A DNA stretch of 64,000 bases, from contig CM040430.1 in NCBI GenBank assembly GCA_022702705.1, forward strand, positions 72,729,239 through 72,793,238. Direction: 5' to 3'. The DNA is from Papilionanthe hookeriana x Papilionanthe teres. Taxonomy: Eukaryota; Streptophyta; Magnoliopsida; Asparagales; Orchidaceae. Both the position numbers and the translations under genes were made by a program. Below, piece by piece: positions 1 to 10,800 of the stretch. How positions within the stretch are numbered: position 1 is the stretch's first letter; each line of letters begins with the position of its first letter. Below the pieces are notes generated by a model. It searched no databases, had not been told where the DNA came from, and saw only the letters and a list, made by a program, of their open reading frames with translations.

Positions 1-92
1 TTATTTATTTTAATTAAATTAAAAATTCGCCGACAGATTTCTGTTAGGAGACCCCTCTTCAAAATAAAACACGACCTAAAAATATGCCGACA
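1..92 (+). mobile_element. 3' terminus of a nested type I LTR (truncated by window edge)
   Basis: The sequence matches the last ~90 bases of the solo LTR that ends at 27025: an AT-rich run, a TTCGCCGACA motif, a CTTCAAAATA segment and the terminal ATGCCGACA. Base 93 onward then matches the interior of a minus-strand LTR, so this is a plus-strand LTR end inserted into another LTR. The target duplication on this side should be ggctt (93-97); the matching copy lies outside the window. It could be a solo LTR or the 3' LTR of a full element. Confidence 0.8.
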
Positions 93-1884
93 GGCTTCAT
101 GGCTCACCTTTGGCTTGGAAAAAGCTAAGTCAACATTCATGAAAGAGGTTTTTAGGAATTTTGGTAAATTAGGAGTGATTTGATGGAATTTGGCACATGG
201 CTTGATTTGGAATCATTTGATGATTGATTTGAACTTAGGGATGATTTTAATTAAGGGTATGATGAGAAGAATTTGTCATATGGGCTTTAGCATGAAATTT
301 GGGCTTTTAGGAAGGTTTAAAAAAGTGGGCTTTTGATTTAAAAATAAATTTATGGATGGGAATTTTGTGAAGGATTGGGCCAAATAATTGTTGGGTTTAG
401 TTCATGGATGTTTCATGAGTGTTTTGAAGCAAGTTGGGAGTGATTTGGGTTTGAATTGGGTTGAATTTGGGCTTCTTTGGTGAATGGGCCAATATAGGTC
501 AAATTGGGCTAACTTGGGCCAATGTTGGGCTAGGATTGAAATTGATGTAAAATAAATGTTGGGAAATGTTTATGGGAGTGTTTCAAAGAGGTTTTGGCTT
601 TGGTTGGGTTTTGATTTTGGGGTTTGGGCTTATTTGGGTTAAGTTTGGGTTTAGGTCAAAATTGGGCCTTTTGGTTTTGGGTTGAATTTGAGTGGGGTTT
701 GGGTCTAAATTTTGTGCAAATCATGTTAATGTATTGTTTGTAGGAATGTTAAGGAAGGTTTATAAAAGATTTGGGGTTAATTGGAGTTGAATTGGGTGAG
801 TTTGGGTTAGGTTTGGGTCATGGGTCCAAATTGGGCTTTAAGGCCAAAAGTGAAATTGGATTCAAATTTCAATCAAATTAGACTTGGATTTGGTCTAGAT
901 TGGTGTTGGGAATGTTGAATTGAAGTTTAGAATTGAATTGGACCAGAATTTGGGTCAATTGGATAGGTTTGGTTTGACATTGGGTTCACTTTAGATTAAA
1001 ATGGGTCAAATTGGGGGTTTTGACAAAAGTGGGGTAAATTGAAAAAATTGGCCCATGGTGTAGTTGAACAAAATGAAATTGGGAATATTTGGGATTTTCT
1101 GGAATTTTCTGGGATATTTCTGAATTTTTGGATTTTTGGGTCAAGAGGGGTATTTTAGGTATTTGGAGGGTATTGGGAGATATTTTTGGAATTTTTGATA
1201 TTTTTGGCTATGAATGATCAATTTGAGTAATGTGGAAATGTTTGGGATTGGTTTTGAGGAATTTTAGGTGATTTGAAAATTTTGGAGGATTTCAAGGGTT
1301 TTGGGTAGGCTAGGCGGGTGTAGGGTCCCGGGGGTCAAAAATTGAAAATTTGGAAAATTGAAGATTAGGTGAATGTAAGTGGAATAAAATCATTTTGGTT
1401 GAGCCATGAAGCCATATCAAGCCCACATGAGCCATGAGGGGACTCATTTGAGGCATCCACCATGTTGTTCCTAACCTCTTAGCCGAGGGCTTAGGGGTTG
1501 AGGACCATCCATGTGGATCACTTTCATGAGTCAGGAGATCAAGTTGGGTATATGTGTGTTTTAGGAGGTGTGTGAAAGTGTAGTGTATAAATGTAGTGTA
1601 TGTGTAAGTCAGCCCTCACCAGACCAGGCCACCCAGGGTAGTCCTAAGGCCAAAGAGCCCTATAGGAACTCATCCTTTAAACTTCCACATTTGATTTCAA
1701 CCTTCTAGGTGATTAGGGGTCTATAGTCAAGTTTGTGGAGTTTGCAGGGAGTTAAGAAGTGGTTTGAATTTCTAAGTGGTGGGTCCCAATTCTAATCCTC
1801 TAAGATAGTCAAAGGAAAAGCCTAAGGCTAGATCCTAAGTACTAAAGAGAAGAAGAGAAGACCTCATCAAAAATGAGGTCAACA
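93..1884 (-). mobile_element. 3' LTR of element A (type I), partial
   Basis: This is the 5' part, in LTR orientation, of a long LTR. Read on the minus strand it begins TGTTGACCTCATTTTTGATG, ending on the plus strand at 1884, and it aligns end to end with 57430-59113 and with the reverse complement of 19530-21340. It lies directly after the 3' end of element A's internal region, so it is that element's 3' LTR. The rest was pushed left by the nested LTR ending at 92. Bases 150-1350 are G/T-rich and C-poor on the plus strand. No coding sequence is seen. Confidence 0.85.
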
Positions 1885-1905
1885 AATGGACCCCCAATAG
1901 GTGTT
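1885..1905 (-). other. Candidate polypurine tract of element A
   Basis: Read on the minus strand, the bases just before the 3' LTR are CTATTGGGGGTCCATT followed by the LTR start TGTTGACC. The same G-run block precedes the LTRs at 32355 and 59312. Position and conservation suggest the plus-strand primer site, although it is shorter and less purine-rich than usual. Confidence 0.45.
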
Positions 1906-2289
1906 GTGTGCTAACCAAGCACACCGCGCGTATTGGCGTTGACCGAAAAGATCAACAAAACCAACACAGATGTCCAAGTGACAAACTCAGGACGACGTAG
2001 AAGAATTTCTGCTGGGGAGTGTCTAGTATATCTCCGAGACTGGAAATTCCTGAACTCTCGCTGGGGAAAGGAAAAGGAGGTGAATCCCAAATCACATGAC
2101 CTGGGGGAGTTTCGATTTAGATTTCATTTTGTTTTAGTTTAAGTTTTGATGTGTGAGCTTAGATTTTAGTTTGAGTTTTAATTTAAATTGATGTTTTGTC
2201 AAAATTAATTTGAAGGGATTCGAACTTGAAATGAAAATCAGAATTTTGTGGTTTTAGATGTAACATCTTCAACCTCAAAAGAAAATTGA
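1906..2289 (-). other. 3' untranslated region of element A next to the LTR
   Basis: Non-coding. Bases 1910-2110 match 59119-59300 and 32150-32330 (reverse complement), a block around the GTTGATCTCTTCGGTCAACG motif conserved in all three elements. The rest is T/A-rich and unrecognised. The short open frame at 1933-2142 is antisense to the element and is not supported as a gene. Confidence 0.6.
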
Positions 2290-3115
2290 ATTGATTGGAT
2301 TAAATCACTACAATGAGGAGAGATCTCAGAGTAATGCGGTATTGGATGTAAAATCCTTAACCTCAAGAGTTTGAATTTGGTGTATTTCATTGCGATAGGG
2401 AAAGAATCCTAAATCAATGCAGTCTCGGATGTAAAATCCTCAACCCCAAAAATCTGAATTTGATGTATTTCATTGTGATAGGGAAAGAATCCTAAAGCAA
2501 TGCGAGTCTCGGATGTAAAATCCTCAACCCCAAGAATTTGAATTTTGATGTATTTCATTGCTATAGGGAAAGAATCCTAAAGCGATGCGATCTCGGATGT
2601 AAAATCCTCGACCCCAAGAATTTGAAATTTGATGTATTTCATTGCGATAGGGAAAGAATCCTAAAGCAATGCAGTCTCGGATGTAAAATCCTCAACCCCA
2701 AAAGTTTGATTTTGATGTATTTCATTGTGATAGGGAAAGAATCCTGAAGCAATGCAGTCTCGGATGTAAAATCCTCAACCCCAAGAATTTGGTTTTGATG
2801 TATTTCATTGCGATAGGGAAAGAATCCTAAAGCAATGCAGTCTCGGATGTAAAATCCTCAACCCCAAGAATTTGAATTTGATGTATTTCATTGCAATAGG
2901 GAAAGAATTCTAAAGCAATGCAGTCTCGGATGCAAAATCCTCGACCCTAAGAATTTGATTTTGATTTATTTCATTGCAATAGGGAAAGAGTCCTAAAGCA
3001 ATGCAGTCTCGGATGTAAAATCCTTAACCCCAAAAGTTTGAATTTGATGTATTTCATTGCAATAGGGAAAGAATCCTAAAGCAATGCAGTCTCGGATGTA
3101 AAATTCTCAACCCCA
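2290..3115 (-). repeat. 83-84-bp tandem repeat array (about 10 copies) in the 3' untranslated region of A
   Basis: The anchor TCTCGGATGTAAAATCC recurs at about 2423, 2507, 2591, 2675, 2758, 2841, 2924, 3007 and 3090, giving spacings of 84, 84, 84, 83, 83, 83, 83 and 83. A diverged first copy lies near 2340. Each unit also holds GATGTATTTCATTG and GGGAAAGAATCC. Units are very similar, so the array expanded recently compared with the surrounding decay. B and D lack this repeat and have an unrelated array at the same place. Confidence 0.95.
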
Positions 3116-3399
3116 AAAATTTGAATTTGAATAGTCATTGACTTTGCAAAGATTTGTAGTGTTGATTTGAAAAGTGTGGAATTTTGGTGTTTCGAGAATT
3201 TCATGAAAGTTGTAAAAGACTTTCATGGAAGGAAATAGATTAGGAGGGAATATGTAGATGCTACATATCCCATTCAAAAGAGTTGATCGGAAGTTGCTGG
3301 TTTGGATTGGATACAATCCCTCACCATCAGATTCGATCTGTGTCAATGGAATCAACCGCTTCCATCTCAGACAAGGGAGAGAATAGAACGGATTGGATT
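3116..3399 (-). other. 3' untranslated spacer of element A
   Basis: This is non-coding sequence between two repeat arrays. It resembles the CTTTCATGAAA...AACTTTCAAC spacer that precedes the repeats of B (31100-31260) and D (50680-50840) only loosely. No gene is supported. Confidence 0.4.
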
Positions 3400-3615
3400 T
3401 CAGATTTGGAAGGTTGAGTTTGAACTCGATTGAGATTTGATTTGAAATTTGGAAGGTTGAATTTGAATTTGATTGAGATTGGATTTGAAATTTGGAAAGA
3501 TTGAATTTGAATTTGATTGAGATTGGATTTGAAATTTGGAAAGATTGAATTTGAATTTTGATTTAAATTTGAATTGAAATCTGGAAAGCTTGAATTTGAA
3601 TTTGATTTAAAATTT
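3400..3615 (-). repeat. Short tandem repeat of about 43-46 bp (about 5 copies)
   Basis: Units starting near 3407, 3448, 3490, 3535 and 3581 share TTTGGAAAGATTGAATTTGA followed by GATTGAGATTGGATTTGAAA, with progressive divergence at the right end. The minus-strand reading frame across it (3327-3623), rich in Asn, Phe and Lys, is a product of the repeat and not a gene. Confidence 0.8.
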
Positions 3616-4073
3616 GTGCTCATTTTGTTTGTCCTTTAACGATTCAAATTTATTTTATCGTTTATTTACTGTTCATGTAAAGTTGGTGTTCATCATTTTT
3701 AGGTTTTTAAGGAAAGTTTTCTTTTATTCTTTTTTTATTTCTTTTCTGTTCTTTGTTCGAAGTTCATTTAACTTTAATAGCGTTTCTCAGTCAACTTGCA
3801 CAAAAGAGGTGAAGGCCAAAAATGTGACATGGTCACTTTCATTCCAATAATGTTGAAGATACATCATACAACTCGATGCGGAATACATCTCATACAATCC
3901 ATGTAGACTCAAAACGGACTATGTATGATCTTTGTCGATCCATCCAAAAAGGTATCCGTTAGAAATCCATGTCTGAATAGTGAGGTACATGGTCAATAAC
4001 ATCACCTTCCAAGCCATCCTTGGCAAGGATGTCGTATAGATGTACGTTGGAGGTGTGATATTTTCCATGTAAC
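3616..4073 (-). other. Region downstream of the AlkB frame in element A
   Basis: Bases 3860-4070 read on the minus strand align with the segment that follows the AlkB stop in B and D, around GGTGATGTTA and TCAGACATGGAT. That segment is thus ancestral to the family. I see no open frame of useful length. Bases 3616-3850 are T-rich and unrecognised. Confidence 0.45.
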
Positions 4074-5547
4074 TCACAGCTCGTAAGGTCGGAGGCTCTC
4101 TAGCTCCGGGTCTGGCTGGAAGTGGTAAGGAGTCTTCCTGTCATCCATCCTTCCGAAAGTAGCCGAGATCCGCTTCACCGGTACTCCCGGTATGCAATGT
4201 TTAGCGACATACGCTCCGTTGCCCTTCGGTATCATGACGGAACCTACCGGTAATGGTATCTTTATCGGCCCTCGGAACTCACCCGGGCCCGCTATCCGGA
4301 GGTCGGATCCGAACATGATATTACACTCGTTCGGAAAAGAAGCCGTGCGAAAGGTCCGACAAAGTCATGGTGATCTATGTGCGGGGGTATGCGATCACCC
4401 TTCTTGTAAATGTTAATGATGCAACTCGTTGGGTATGCAATCCGCTGGCGTACCCTCCATGTTATCATTCTCTTTACCATCCTTTTAATGACTAATGGCA
4501 TTGGATCCACTCGGCCATGACGGAGTATTCCGGTGGGTTTCCCTTCCTGTCTTCTGCGAAGTTGTAGCAGCATCCGCATTGTATTGTAATTCTACCTTTC
4601 CCTGGCATCCATCTCCGGGGTTCTGAGTAAGTGTTTTCTCTTAGGCGGCCCGCTCGGGCCATTCTTTTCAAATCCCGGATGCAGTCCACGATTTTTTGTT
4701 GTTCGTATTCCGAGAACACGTCCGTATGTAGCTCGAGGCCTTCAGTATATTGATCCTCCCGCCTCGATTCTCTCGAAGTATTCAAAAGTTTTCTTTTCGA
4801 CATTCCGCATTCTTTCCGGCTCGTATTCTGGAATAATCCGCAAATGGCGGGGCACAGTGATGTACTGTGGGATATACGGCTCAATCCCTTCACGTTCTCC
4901 TGCATACCTCGGCTCCTCGGGGGTGGTGTCCATCGGGACATCCTCCGGGGTTGCTTCTGCAACAAGGTTATGCATTACCGGTGACTTTATCTGGTGGCGT
5001 GGTAGCCTTCTTTCTTCTGATCTTCTTGAGATTTCCCTGGTCTCTTCTGTTATCCTAGGAGCCGGCCTCCTTCCTTCGAGTACACGGTGAATCGGCGTCC
5101 TTGAAGTATATGTCGCGCGATAGCAAATGCCTCGTCTCGCTGGTCCGCTGCTAATTTAGTTAACATCTTGCGGATACGACGATTTTTATTTCTCCGTTGA
5201 GTTGCTGTGAGAGTAGCTCTTCGTACTTCCTGAATCTCTGTGGGCACGGCGCTGACAAGCCTGCCCTCCGCCGTAGCGACTACGGACTTGATTTTCTTGT
5301 CTTCTTCGGTGTTTGTTTTCCTTCTCTTCTTGCTTGGATTGGTGGCTTGGGCCACTCACTTTCATTACTATCCGATCGGGCGGTTCCTCTCGATCAAGCT
5401 GGGACCCGAGTCACTTTCCTCATATTGTAGGCTCGCTGGTGCGAAGTCCGAGTCAATCTCGATTATCGCTCCATCTTTCACCCTCTTTTCGTCGAGTGCG
5501 AGGCTTACGCCATTTCTAAAGTTCGGGACAAACCGCCCGTTCGACAT
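4074..5547 (-). pseudogene. Retrotransposon-borne AlkB (ALKBH9/10-like 2OG-Fe(II) dioxygenase) frame, copy A
   Basis: This is an extra frame downstream of integrase. The likely start is ATG at 5547, at the same place as in D (48662). The N-terminal part is basic and low in complexity, with TQRRNKNRRIRKML at about 5190-5230. The C-terminal ~240 codons are an AlkB domain of the plant ALKBH9/10 type: a GKGRITIQCGCCYNFAED block (about 4560-4620), MIKRM (about 4470), the iron-binding H-x-D in PHIDHHDF (codons 4379-4381 and 4373-4375), GPGEFRGP (about 4280), LPVGSVMIPKGNGA, the distal iron His in KHCIP (4197-4199) and the 2-oxoglutarate arginine in VKRISATF. Known members oxidatively remove N6-methyl from adenine in RNA. 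The frame is broken near 5380-5340, at several points upstream of 4790, near 4510 and near 4345. The ligands remain but the gene cannot make one intact protein. Viral AlkB domains are a less likely match because the conserved blocks are those of plant ALKBH9/10. Confidence 0.9.
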
Positions 5548-5845
5548 TTCCCGCGAAAAGACAAGGAAAAGGATCGGGGGTCGTACTTAAGAACAAGAAC
5601 ATTAAGAAAATGTTTATTAAAGACATTTTTCTTTTTATTACTTCTTGTATTTTTAAATTTAACAGGAATGAAGTGGGATAAGATCGGGAAAGAGATTTTG
5701 ATATGGAAGAGAAAACAAAGAAAAATTTTATTATCATGATTTTATTTATTTTAGCACATTTTTTATTATTTTTGGGTTCGGACCCAGTCATAAGTGACTA
5801 CTTCGCCCGTGCTTCTAGGGATGAAGAATTCATTCCTTCGAAACA
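5548..5845 (-). other. Spacer between integrase and AlkB frame, element A
   Basis: This AT-rich non-coding spacer is homologous to 48312-48661 in D; both begin just after the integrase stop with a GAAGCACGGG block and end at GGGAAATGTCG. Here the candidate splice signals seen in D are not conserved (GC in place of GT, and no AG before the start). Confidence 0.6.
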
Positions 5846-7130
5846 TCAGGTAGCGTAATACTTCTTCAAGTATCGTCCATTGATCGGAAGCATATGTCGT
5901 TCTCCTTGGCAATTCACTAGCTGGTAGGAGCCTCCTGAGTAGACTGCCTCAACCACAAAAGGTCCTTCCCAAGTGGGTTCAAATTTTCCTCCTATCTTGC
6001 GGTGTGCAAGAATAGGTCTTTTGAGAACGAGAACTAAGTCACCAACTTTGAAGGTTCTTGGGCGGACCCGATCTGTCATGGGCTTGAACCATCTTAGCTT
6101 GGTATAATTCTAAATTCCTGTCGCGCTGCAAGTCTTTTCCCTTCCGGGCTTTCCAATTCTTCTAGTTGTAATTTGACATTCTCTTCCGTCGTGATTTTGT
6201 TTGCAACTGCAATTCTGAGTGAAGGAAGCTCGAACCTCTAAGGGTAACACTCGCCTCGGACCCATATACCGGAGCATAAGGTGTAGCACCGAGTAGGAGT
6301 TACGAAGGTTGTCCGGTAGGCCCATAAGGCTTCTAATAACTTCTCGTGCCAATTTCTCTTATTATCATCCAAGGTTTTTTTTAAGATGCTGAACGAGGGT
6401 TTTATTAAAAGCCTCGACCGGAGCCGTTTGCTCTTGGGTAGTAAATTGTTGAATACCGCCGGTCGATTCCGTGTCTCCCGACGAAATTGTTGATTTGTGT
6501 GCTTCGAATGCTGACCCATTATCCGAAATGATCTCGCACGGCACTCCGAAACGGTAGACAACTTGGTTCTTGAAAAGCCGTAGCACGTGGTGTGCTTTCA
6601 CTTCTACGAGTGGAGCTGCCTCGCCCACTTGGAAAAGTAATCCGTAGCCGCAAGAATGAAGCGATGTCCTTTTGAAGATGGTGGTTCATTGGACCCACTA
6701 TATCAGTGCCCCAACATTCAAATGGCCACGACGCAATTGTCGGATGTAGCACATTTGGAGGTTGGTGTAGAACCACTCCGTGCACTTGGCATTGGTGACG
6801 AGCTCTTGGCGATTTTCATGCGGTCGCTCATCATCGAGGGCCGGTAGTACCCTAGTCTTTTAATTTTCATTTTCATCTTCGGACCCGATCGGTAAGCGCC
6901 ACAGAGTCTTGAATGCACCTCTTTAACGATTTCACGGGCCTCGGACCCGCTTAGGCATCTTAGCCACATTTGATCGAAAGACCTTCTGTATAACGTGTTG
7001 TTTATTAATGCGTAAGACAGAGTTCTTTTCTTGATCTGATGGGCTAGCGACCTATCATCTGGTAGTTTTCCTGTTTGCAGGTAGTCTATTAATGGTTGTC
7101 GCCAATCTTCTGTGTTTTCTGTCACTGTTG
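5846..7130 (-). pseudogene. Integrase, element A
   Basis: The integrase domain would insert the cDNA into the host chromosome. Visible parts, in order: the linker EDWRQPLIDYLQ, the zinc-binding region with EVHSRLCGAYRSG (second His replaced by Tyr) near 6880-6910, ECWGTDIVG with the first catalytic Asp (about 6700-6720), SDNGSAF with the second (about 6510), an EAFNKTL block carrying the Glu (about 6400), and a C-terminal region ending GRYLKKYYAT before the stop at 5846. Frameshifts near 6770, 6640, 6500 and 6350-6250 split it. No chromodomain is seen, as expected for Tat elements. Confidence 0.88.
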
Positions 7131-7234
7131 CAACTGATTCTTCTTCTTTTTCTGATTTGTGTATTGTGTCTATGTCGAGCTGTGATAGGACCTGACGTCC
7201 GTGAACTGACACTTCCACTGATTCATCTTGCAAG

Positions 7235-7660
7235 CAGGCAAATTCTTTTGCGAGGCGGGCTAACGCATCTGCTAAAGCATTTTCTTTTCTGGGAATTTTG
7301 TAGATCGTCACATTCGGAATTTGTTCCAACAGTTTGTATGGCATCTCTGGAAGTATTGCTCGAGTCTTGGCTTTAAAATTCTGTCTCGTCCGGCAATCCG
7401 TTGAATGATTAACTGCGAATCCCCGTAGATGTTGATGTCTGTTATCCCCATTTAAATAGTTGATTCCAGTCCTGTTATGAGGGCTTCGTATTCTACTTCA
7501 TTGTTTGTACACGGCTCTGTTAAGTGGTCGGAGTATCTTAACATCCCCCGCTCCGGTGTTATAAAGATTAATCCGATCCCTGCCTTACCGGGCACTATCA
7601 CTTGCGATTCTTTGTCTTTACGTGCTAAAGATGCTCCGTCAAAATATAATTCCAAACGTC
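7235..7660 (-). pseudogene. Second (archaeal-type) RNase H domain, element A
   Basis: This additional RNase H follows the usual one and defines the Tat lineage. ELYFDGAS carries the first acidic residue (about 7630-7655), NNEVEYEALITGL the second (about 7480-7510), and the GDSQLI block the third. The end has the typical NALADALARLAKEF. A frameshift at about 7450 and another near 7345 separate the parts. It would help degrade RNA in the RNA/DNA hybrid. Confidence 0.85.
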
Positions 7661-8147
7661 GATCATCAGGGTCTTCTAGGCTCATTATTTGTTCATCTGG
7701 CAAGTCGTCATTGAGAGGAGATTCTCGCCGGCAAAGGGTGTGCTTTGCGAGGAAGTCTGCTAGGACTTGTCCCTTTACGGCACGAAGAGGCACGAAAGTT
7801 ATATCGAATTGCAATAATATCATTGACCATCTGGCAAGTCTGCTGGAAAGCATTGGACGAGTCATCAAGTATTGCAATGGATTAAATTTAGAGATCAGGT
7901 TGACCTTATGAGAAAGCATGTAGTGCCTCAGCTTTTGAGTGACGAAGATCAGGGCCAAACAATGCTTTTCAATTGCGGGATACCTTATTTCCGTCGGAAG
8001 TAAACGACATCTTAGGTAGTAAAGAGAATTTTCTTTACCCTCATCATTGACCTGGGCTAACAAGGCTCCGAGAGAGTCGTCTAAAGCCACGGTATAAAGT
8101 ATCAGCGGTCTACCTGAGACTGGGGCTGATAAGAAAGGAGGTGTCAT
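7661..8147 (-). pseudogene. Ty3/gypsy RNase H (connection) domain, element A
   Basis: The frame is open from 8147 through the second RNase H start. It shows LYTVALDDSLGALLAQ, a YYLRCRLL block, KHCLALIFVTQKLRHYM and ADFLAKH, the normal gypsy RNase H layout. A stop (TAA in place of CAG as found in D) at 8151-8153 separates it from reverse transcriptase in the same frame. Confidence 0.85.
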
Positions 8148-8150
8148 TAA

Positions 8151-9010
8151 ATATTATTTAATGTCTTCGAAGGCCTTCTGGCATTTCTCTTCCCAAATAA
8201 ATTTGGCGTCCTTTTTAACTAGTGCCGAGAAAGGCTGACACCTACCTGACAAGTTTGAGATAAAGCGTCGAAGATATGCCGGCTTCCCTTGAAAAGATCG
8301 TAGTTGTTTTAAGGTTTTGGGAGGCGGCATTTCTAAGATAGCTTTAATCTTTTCCGGGTCGATTTCAATTCCACGATGTCGGACAACGAATCCTAAGAAT
8401 TTCCCGGAGGTGACGCCGAAGGCGCATTTTAAGGGATTCATATTAAGGTTAAATTGTCTTAATCGTTCAAAAACAATTCTCAAATCATACAAGTGGTTTT
8501 CCTTTACTTTGCTTTTGATGACCACATCATCCACGTAGCATTCGACTTGATTGTGGATGAGATCATCAAAAATTCTTGTCATCGCTCTACGGTATGTTGC
8601 TCCTGCGTTCTTCGGTCCGAATGGCATCATCTGTGTAGCAATATACTCGATCGGCGTTACGAATCGTTGTAAGATTTTCATCTTACGGAGCCATTTTTAT
8701 CTGGTTGCATCCCGAAGATCCATCCATGAATGAGAATATCTCATGTGTCGAAGCGATGTCGATCATTAGTTCCGGGATCGGTAGAGGGAATTCATCCTTT
8801 GGACATGCCTTGTTTAAATCTGCGAAGTCCACACAAATTCCGATCGACCATTCTTCTTTACGATCGGCACCACATTGGCTAACCAAGTCGGGTATTGCTC
8901 TTCGCGGACAAATTTAGTGTCTATTAGCATTTTAACTTCGGCTATGACTTGTTGTTAGATTTCTAGACGCATTCTTACGGGACCTTGCTCGACTAGGACG
9001 AAGTAGGATC
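8151..9010 (-). pseudogene. Reverse transcriptase, element A
   Basis: This domain copies the element RNA into DNA. Blocks, in order: KFVREEQYPTWLANV (about 8900), ICVDFADLNKACPKDEFPLP (about 8820), IFSFMDGSSGCNQIKMAP (about 8700), the catalytic YVDD (8526-8537) and FLGFVVRHRGIEIDPEKIKA (about 8370). A short deletion and frameshift near 8680 separate the two halves. Length and order fit Ty3/gypsy enzymes. YVDD is intact, so of the three copies A and D retain it and B does not. Confidence 0.92.
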
Positions 9011-9840
9011 CACTCCTAGCTTATGGATCTGCGACCTGCGGAGCTAATCACGGCATCTCGTCATAGCTCCGAGCAAAACAGTCTTTAAATTCCATTAATA
9101 ACTTGATTATTTCTTCGGAGTCTTCTTTATTGAGTAAGGAGCTAACAAAGGTAGGTCTAGGCTCTTCGCTAGTACCTAAGTTAACTTCGTTAACTTATCT
9201 ATTGTAGATTTAATTTCTTCTTCGAATTCGGTGGAGCGTCTCCAATTTGTAAATCTTCGAAATTCTTCCGTAGTTTCCATGCAGTTTTCATTATACTCGC
9301 AAGTGACAACCAAACAAAATTCAGTATCGTCAACTGATCCTACTGTGCCGAATCCGAGACCATGCTTTGAATTGGGTGGACGACCGGAGTTATCCCATAA
9401 TTTTTTAAAATGTTGTGATTGACCTTTTGTCCATTCTCGAGGCAAGAAACCACGCTGAATTAAATTTTGAACACAGGGAGAGTACCACTCAAAAGGCAAT
9501 TCCATTAATTCTGATGAAGTGACATCTTCAAATTGTACATTATTTTCAGTTTTTGAGGAAGGAGCACCACGGTAGAATTTGATGGGCTTTGCACCGCCGC
9601 TACGTACCTCTTTGATCACCATACCCTCGATCTTATTAGAATGAATCAGGGTCAGGGTCATAGTATGTACATAGTGGTTAATCTTCTCGTACATCGATTT
9701 GTATTCTTCGTTCTTCTCATCTTCGAGAGAGATCTTGAATTTCGGCTTCTTCCGACTTATTGTCGCTGCTTCTTGTTTGATCTCTTTTTCTTCTTCGAAG
9801 CTCGTCTTCCCGATCAACATTGATGGTTGGTTTCCTCTGT
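9011..9840 (-). pseudogene. Conserved protease-RT linker region, element A
   Basis: I do not recognise a domain here. The frame 9176-9840 encodes an acidic/lysine-rich start, MYEKINHYVHTMTL, PFEWYSPCVQNLIQRG and a NSKHGLGFGTVGSVDD block. All are conserved in B and D. It lies between the protease and reverse transcriptase, where Tat elements often have long poorly characterised spacers. The 1-base shift near 9800 separates it from the protease frame. Confidence 0.6.
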
Positions 9841-10800
9841 CCAACTGTCCTAACGTCTTTAGCACGACCTCGTCCCCGGCCACGACCTCGGATGCGAGTT
9901 GTGGAGAAACCTTCACCATCTCGCCGTAAGGGAGTGGTGAGTGACTGTTGGACTAGAACTTCAGGTTCTTCGTTGTCCCGAACTTTCTTTGCTTCATTCG
10001 TTATGGTATCTCTGGAGAAGATTGTTTTCTTCGGAGGTGCATAATAAGCCGCATCTTCATGGATTCCAATTTCATGTACGGAGAATGGTTGTAAGTCACT
10101 TTTGATGCCTTGTTCCCCTCCATCGTAGTATTTGATGCAACGATGTAGAGATGATGGTACCATCCTGTTTTCATGTATCCATGGTCGGCCCAATAGAGCG
10201 TTGAACGACGTTTCTGAATCAATTATGTGAAATTTTGCGGTTGTCTTTGCTAAGTCACCGGTCTTCATTAGTAGTGTTATTGATCCGAGGGCTCTTTCTC
10301 CTTTCTGGTTGAATCCTCTTAATAACATTTTGTCGGCTTCGAGCTCGCGAGCATCAATTTCCAAATATGCTAGTGTTCGAAGACTCATTATGTTGATTGA
10401 TGCTTCTGGATCCACCAATACTCTGGAGAGTGTAAACTTCTTAATTGTAACTGAAATGTACAACGGTCGGTTGTGGTCTGCTGTCCCAAGTAATAGGTCA
10501 TTGTCCGTGAAGGTAACACCTCGCTGTTCCTTTAACGAGCAAACCTCATCTAAGGAATCTCCGGCCATTTGAGCCAAGCAAATTTTTGGATCAAGTAAGG
10601 CCTTGATCAGAGCTTCTCTCATCTCCTTTGATAAGATGAGGGAGTCGTAGATGCTCAGTTTGGCCGGTAGTTTCCTAAGATAGGCTAGCACGTTGTAGTC
10701 CACTTTATTTTCATGTGTCTCGATTTCTTCCCGAATGGGTATTTCTTCGTCGGAGTTGGTTCTTCTTGAACAACCACTGCTTTCCTTTATCCTTTGGACC
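9841..10800 (-). pseudogene. Aspartic protease region, element A
   Basis: It is open from about 10740 down to 9717. The retropepsin core is LSRVLVDPEASINIMSLRTL (about 10380-10440), followed by KFHIIDSETSFNALLGRPWIH, which is the flap and hydrophobic C-terminal block of retroelement proteases. The active-site motif is D-P-E-A, where B has D-L-G-A and D has D-P-G-A, so the catalytic Gly is lost here. A run of Arg-Gly repeats (RGRGRGRGR, about 9866-9905) ends the domain. It would cut the polyprotein. Confidence 0.85.

Noticed and set aside
2290..3115. CRISPR-like array
   Set aside because: Units are contiguous 83-84-bp near-identical repeats with no unique spacers, inside a plant retrotransposon.
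4074..5547. An ordinary host ALKBH gene next to a transposon
   Set aside because: The same frame occurs at the same place after integrase in three separate elements of two subfamilies, with conserved upstream and downstream element sequence, so it belongs to the element.
4500..5600. Plus-strand frames opposite the AlkB and integrase genes of element A
   Set aside because: They are antisense shadows of a decayed minus-strand coding region and have no counterpart in B or D.
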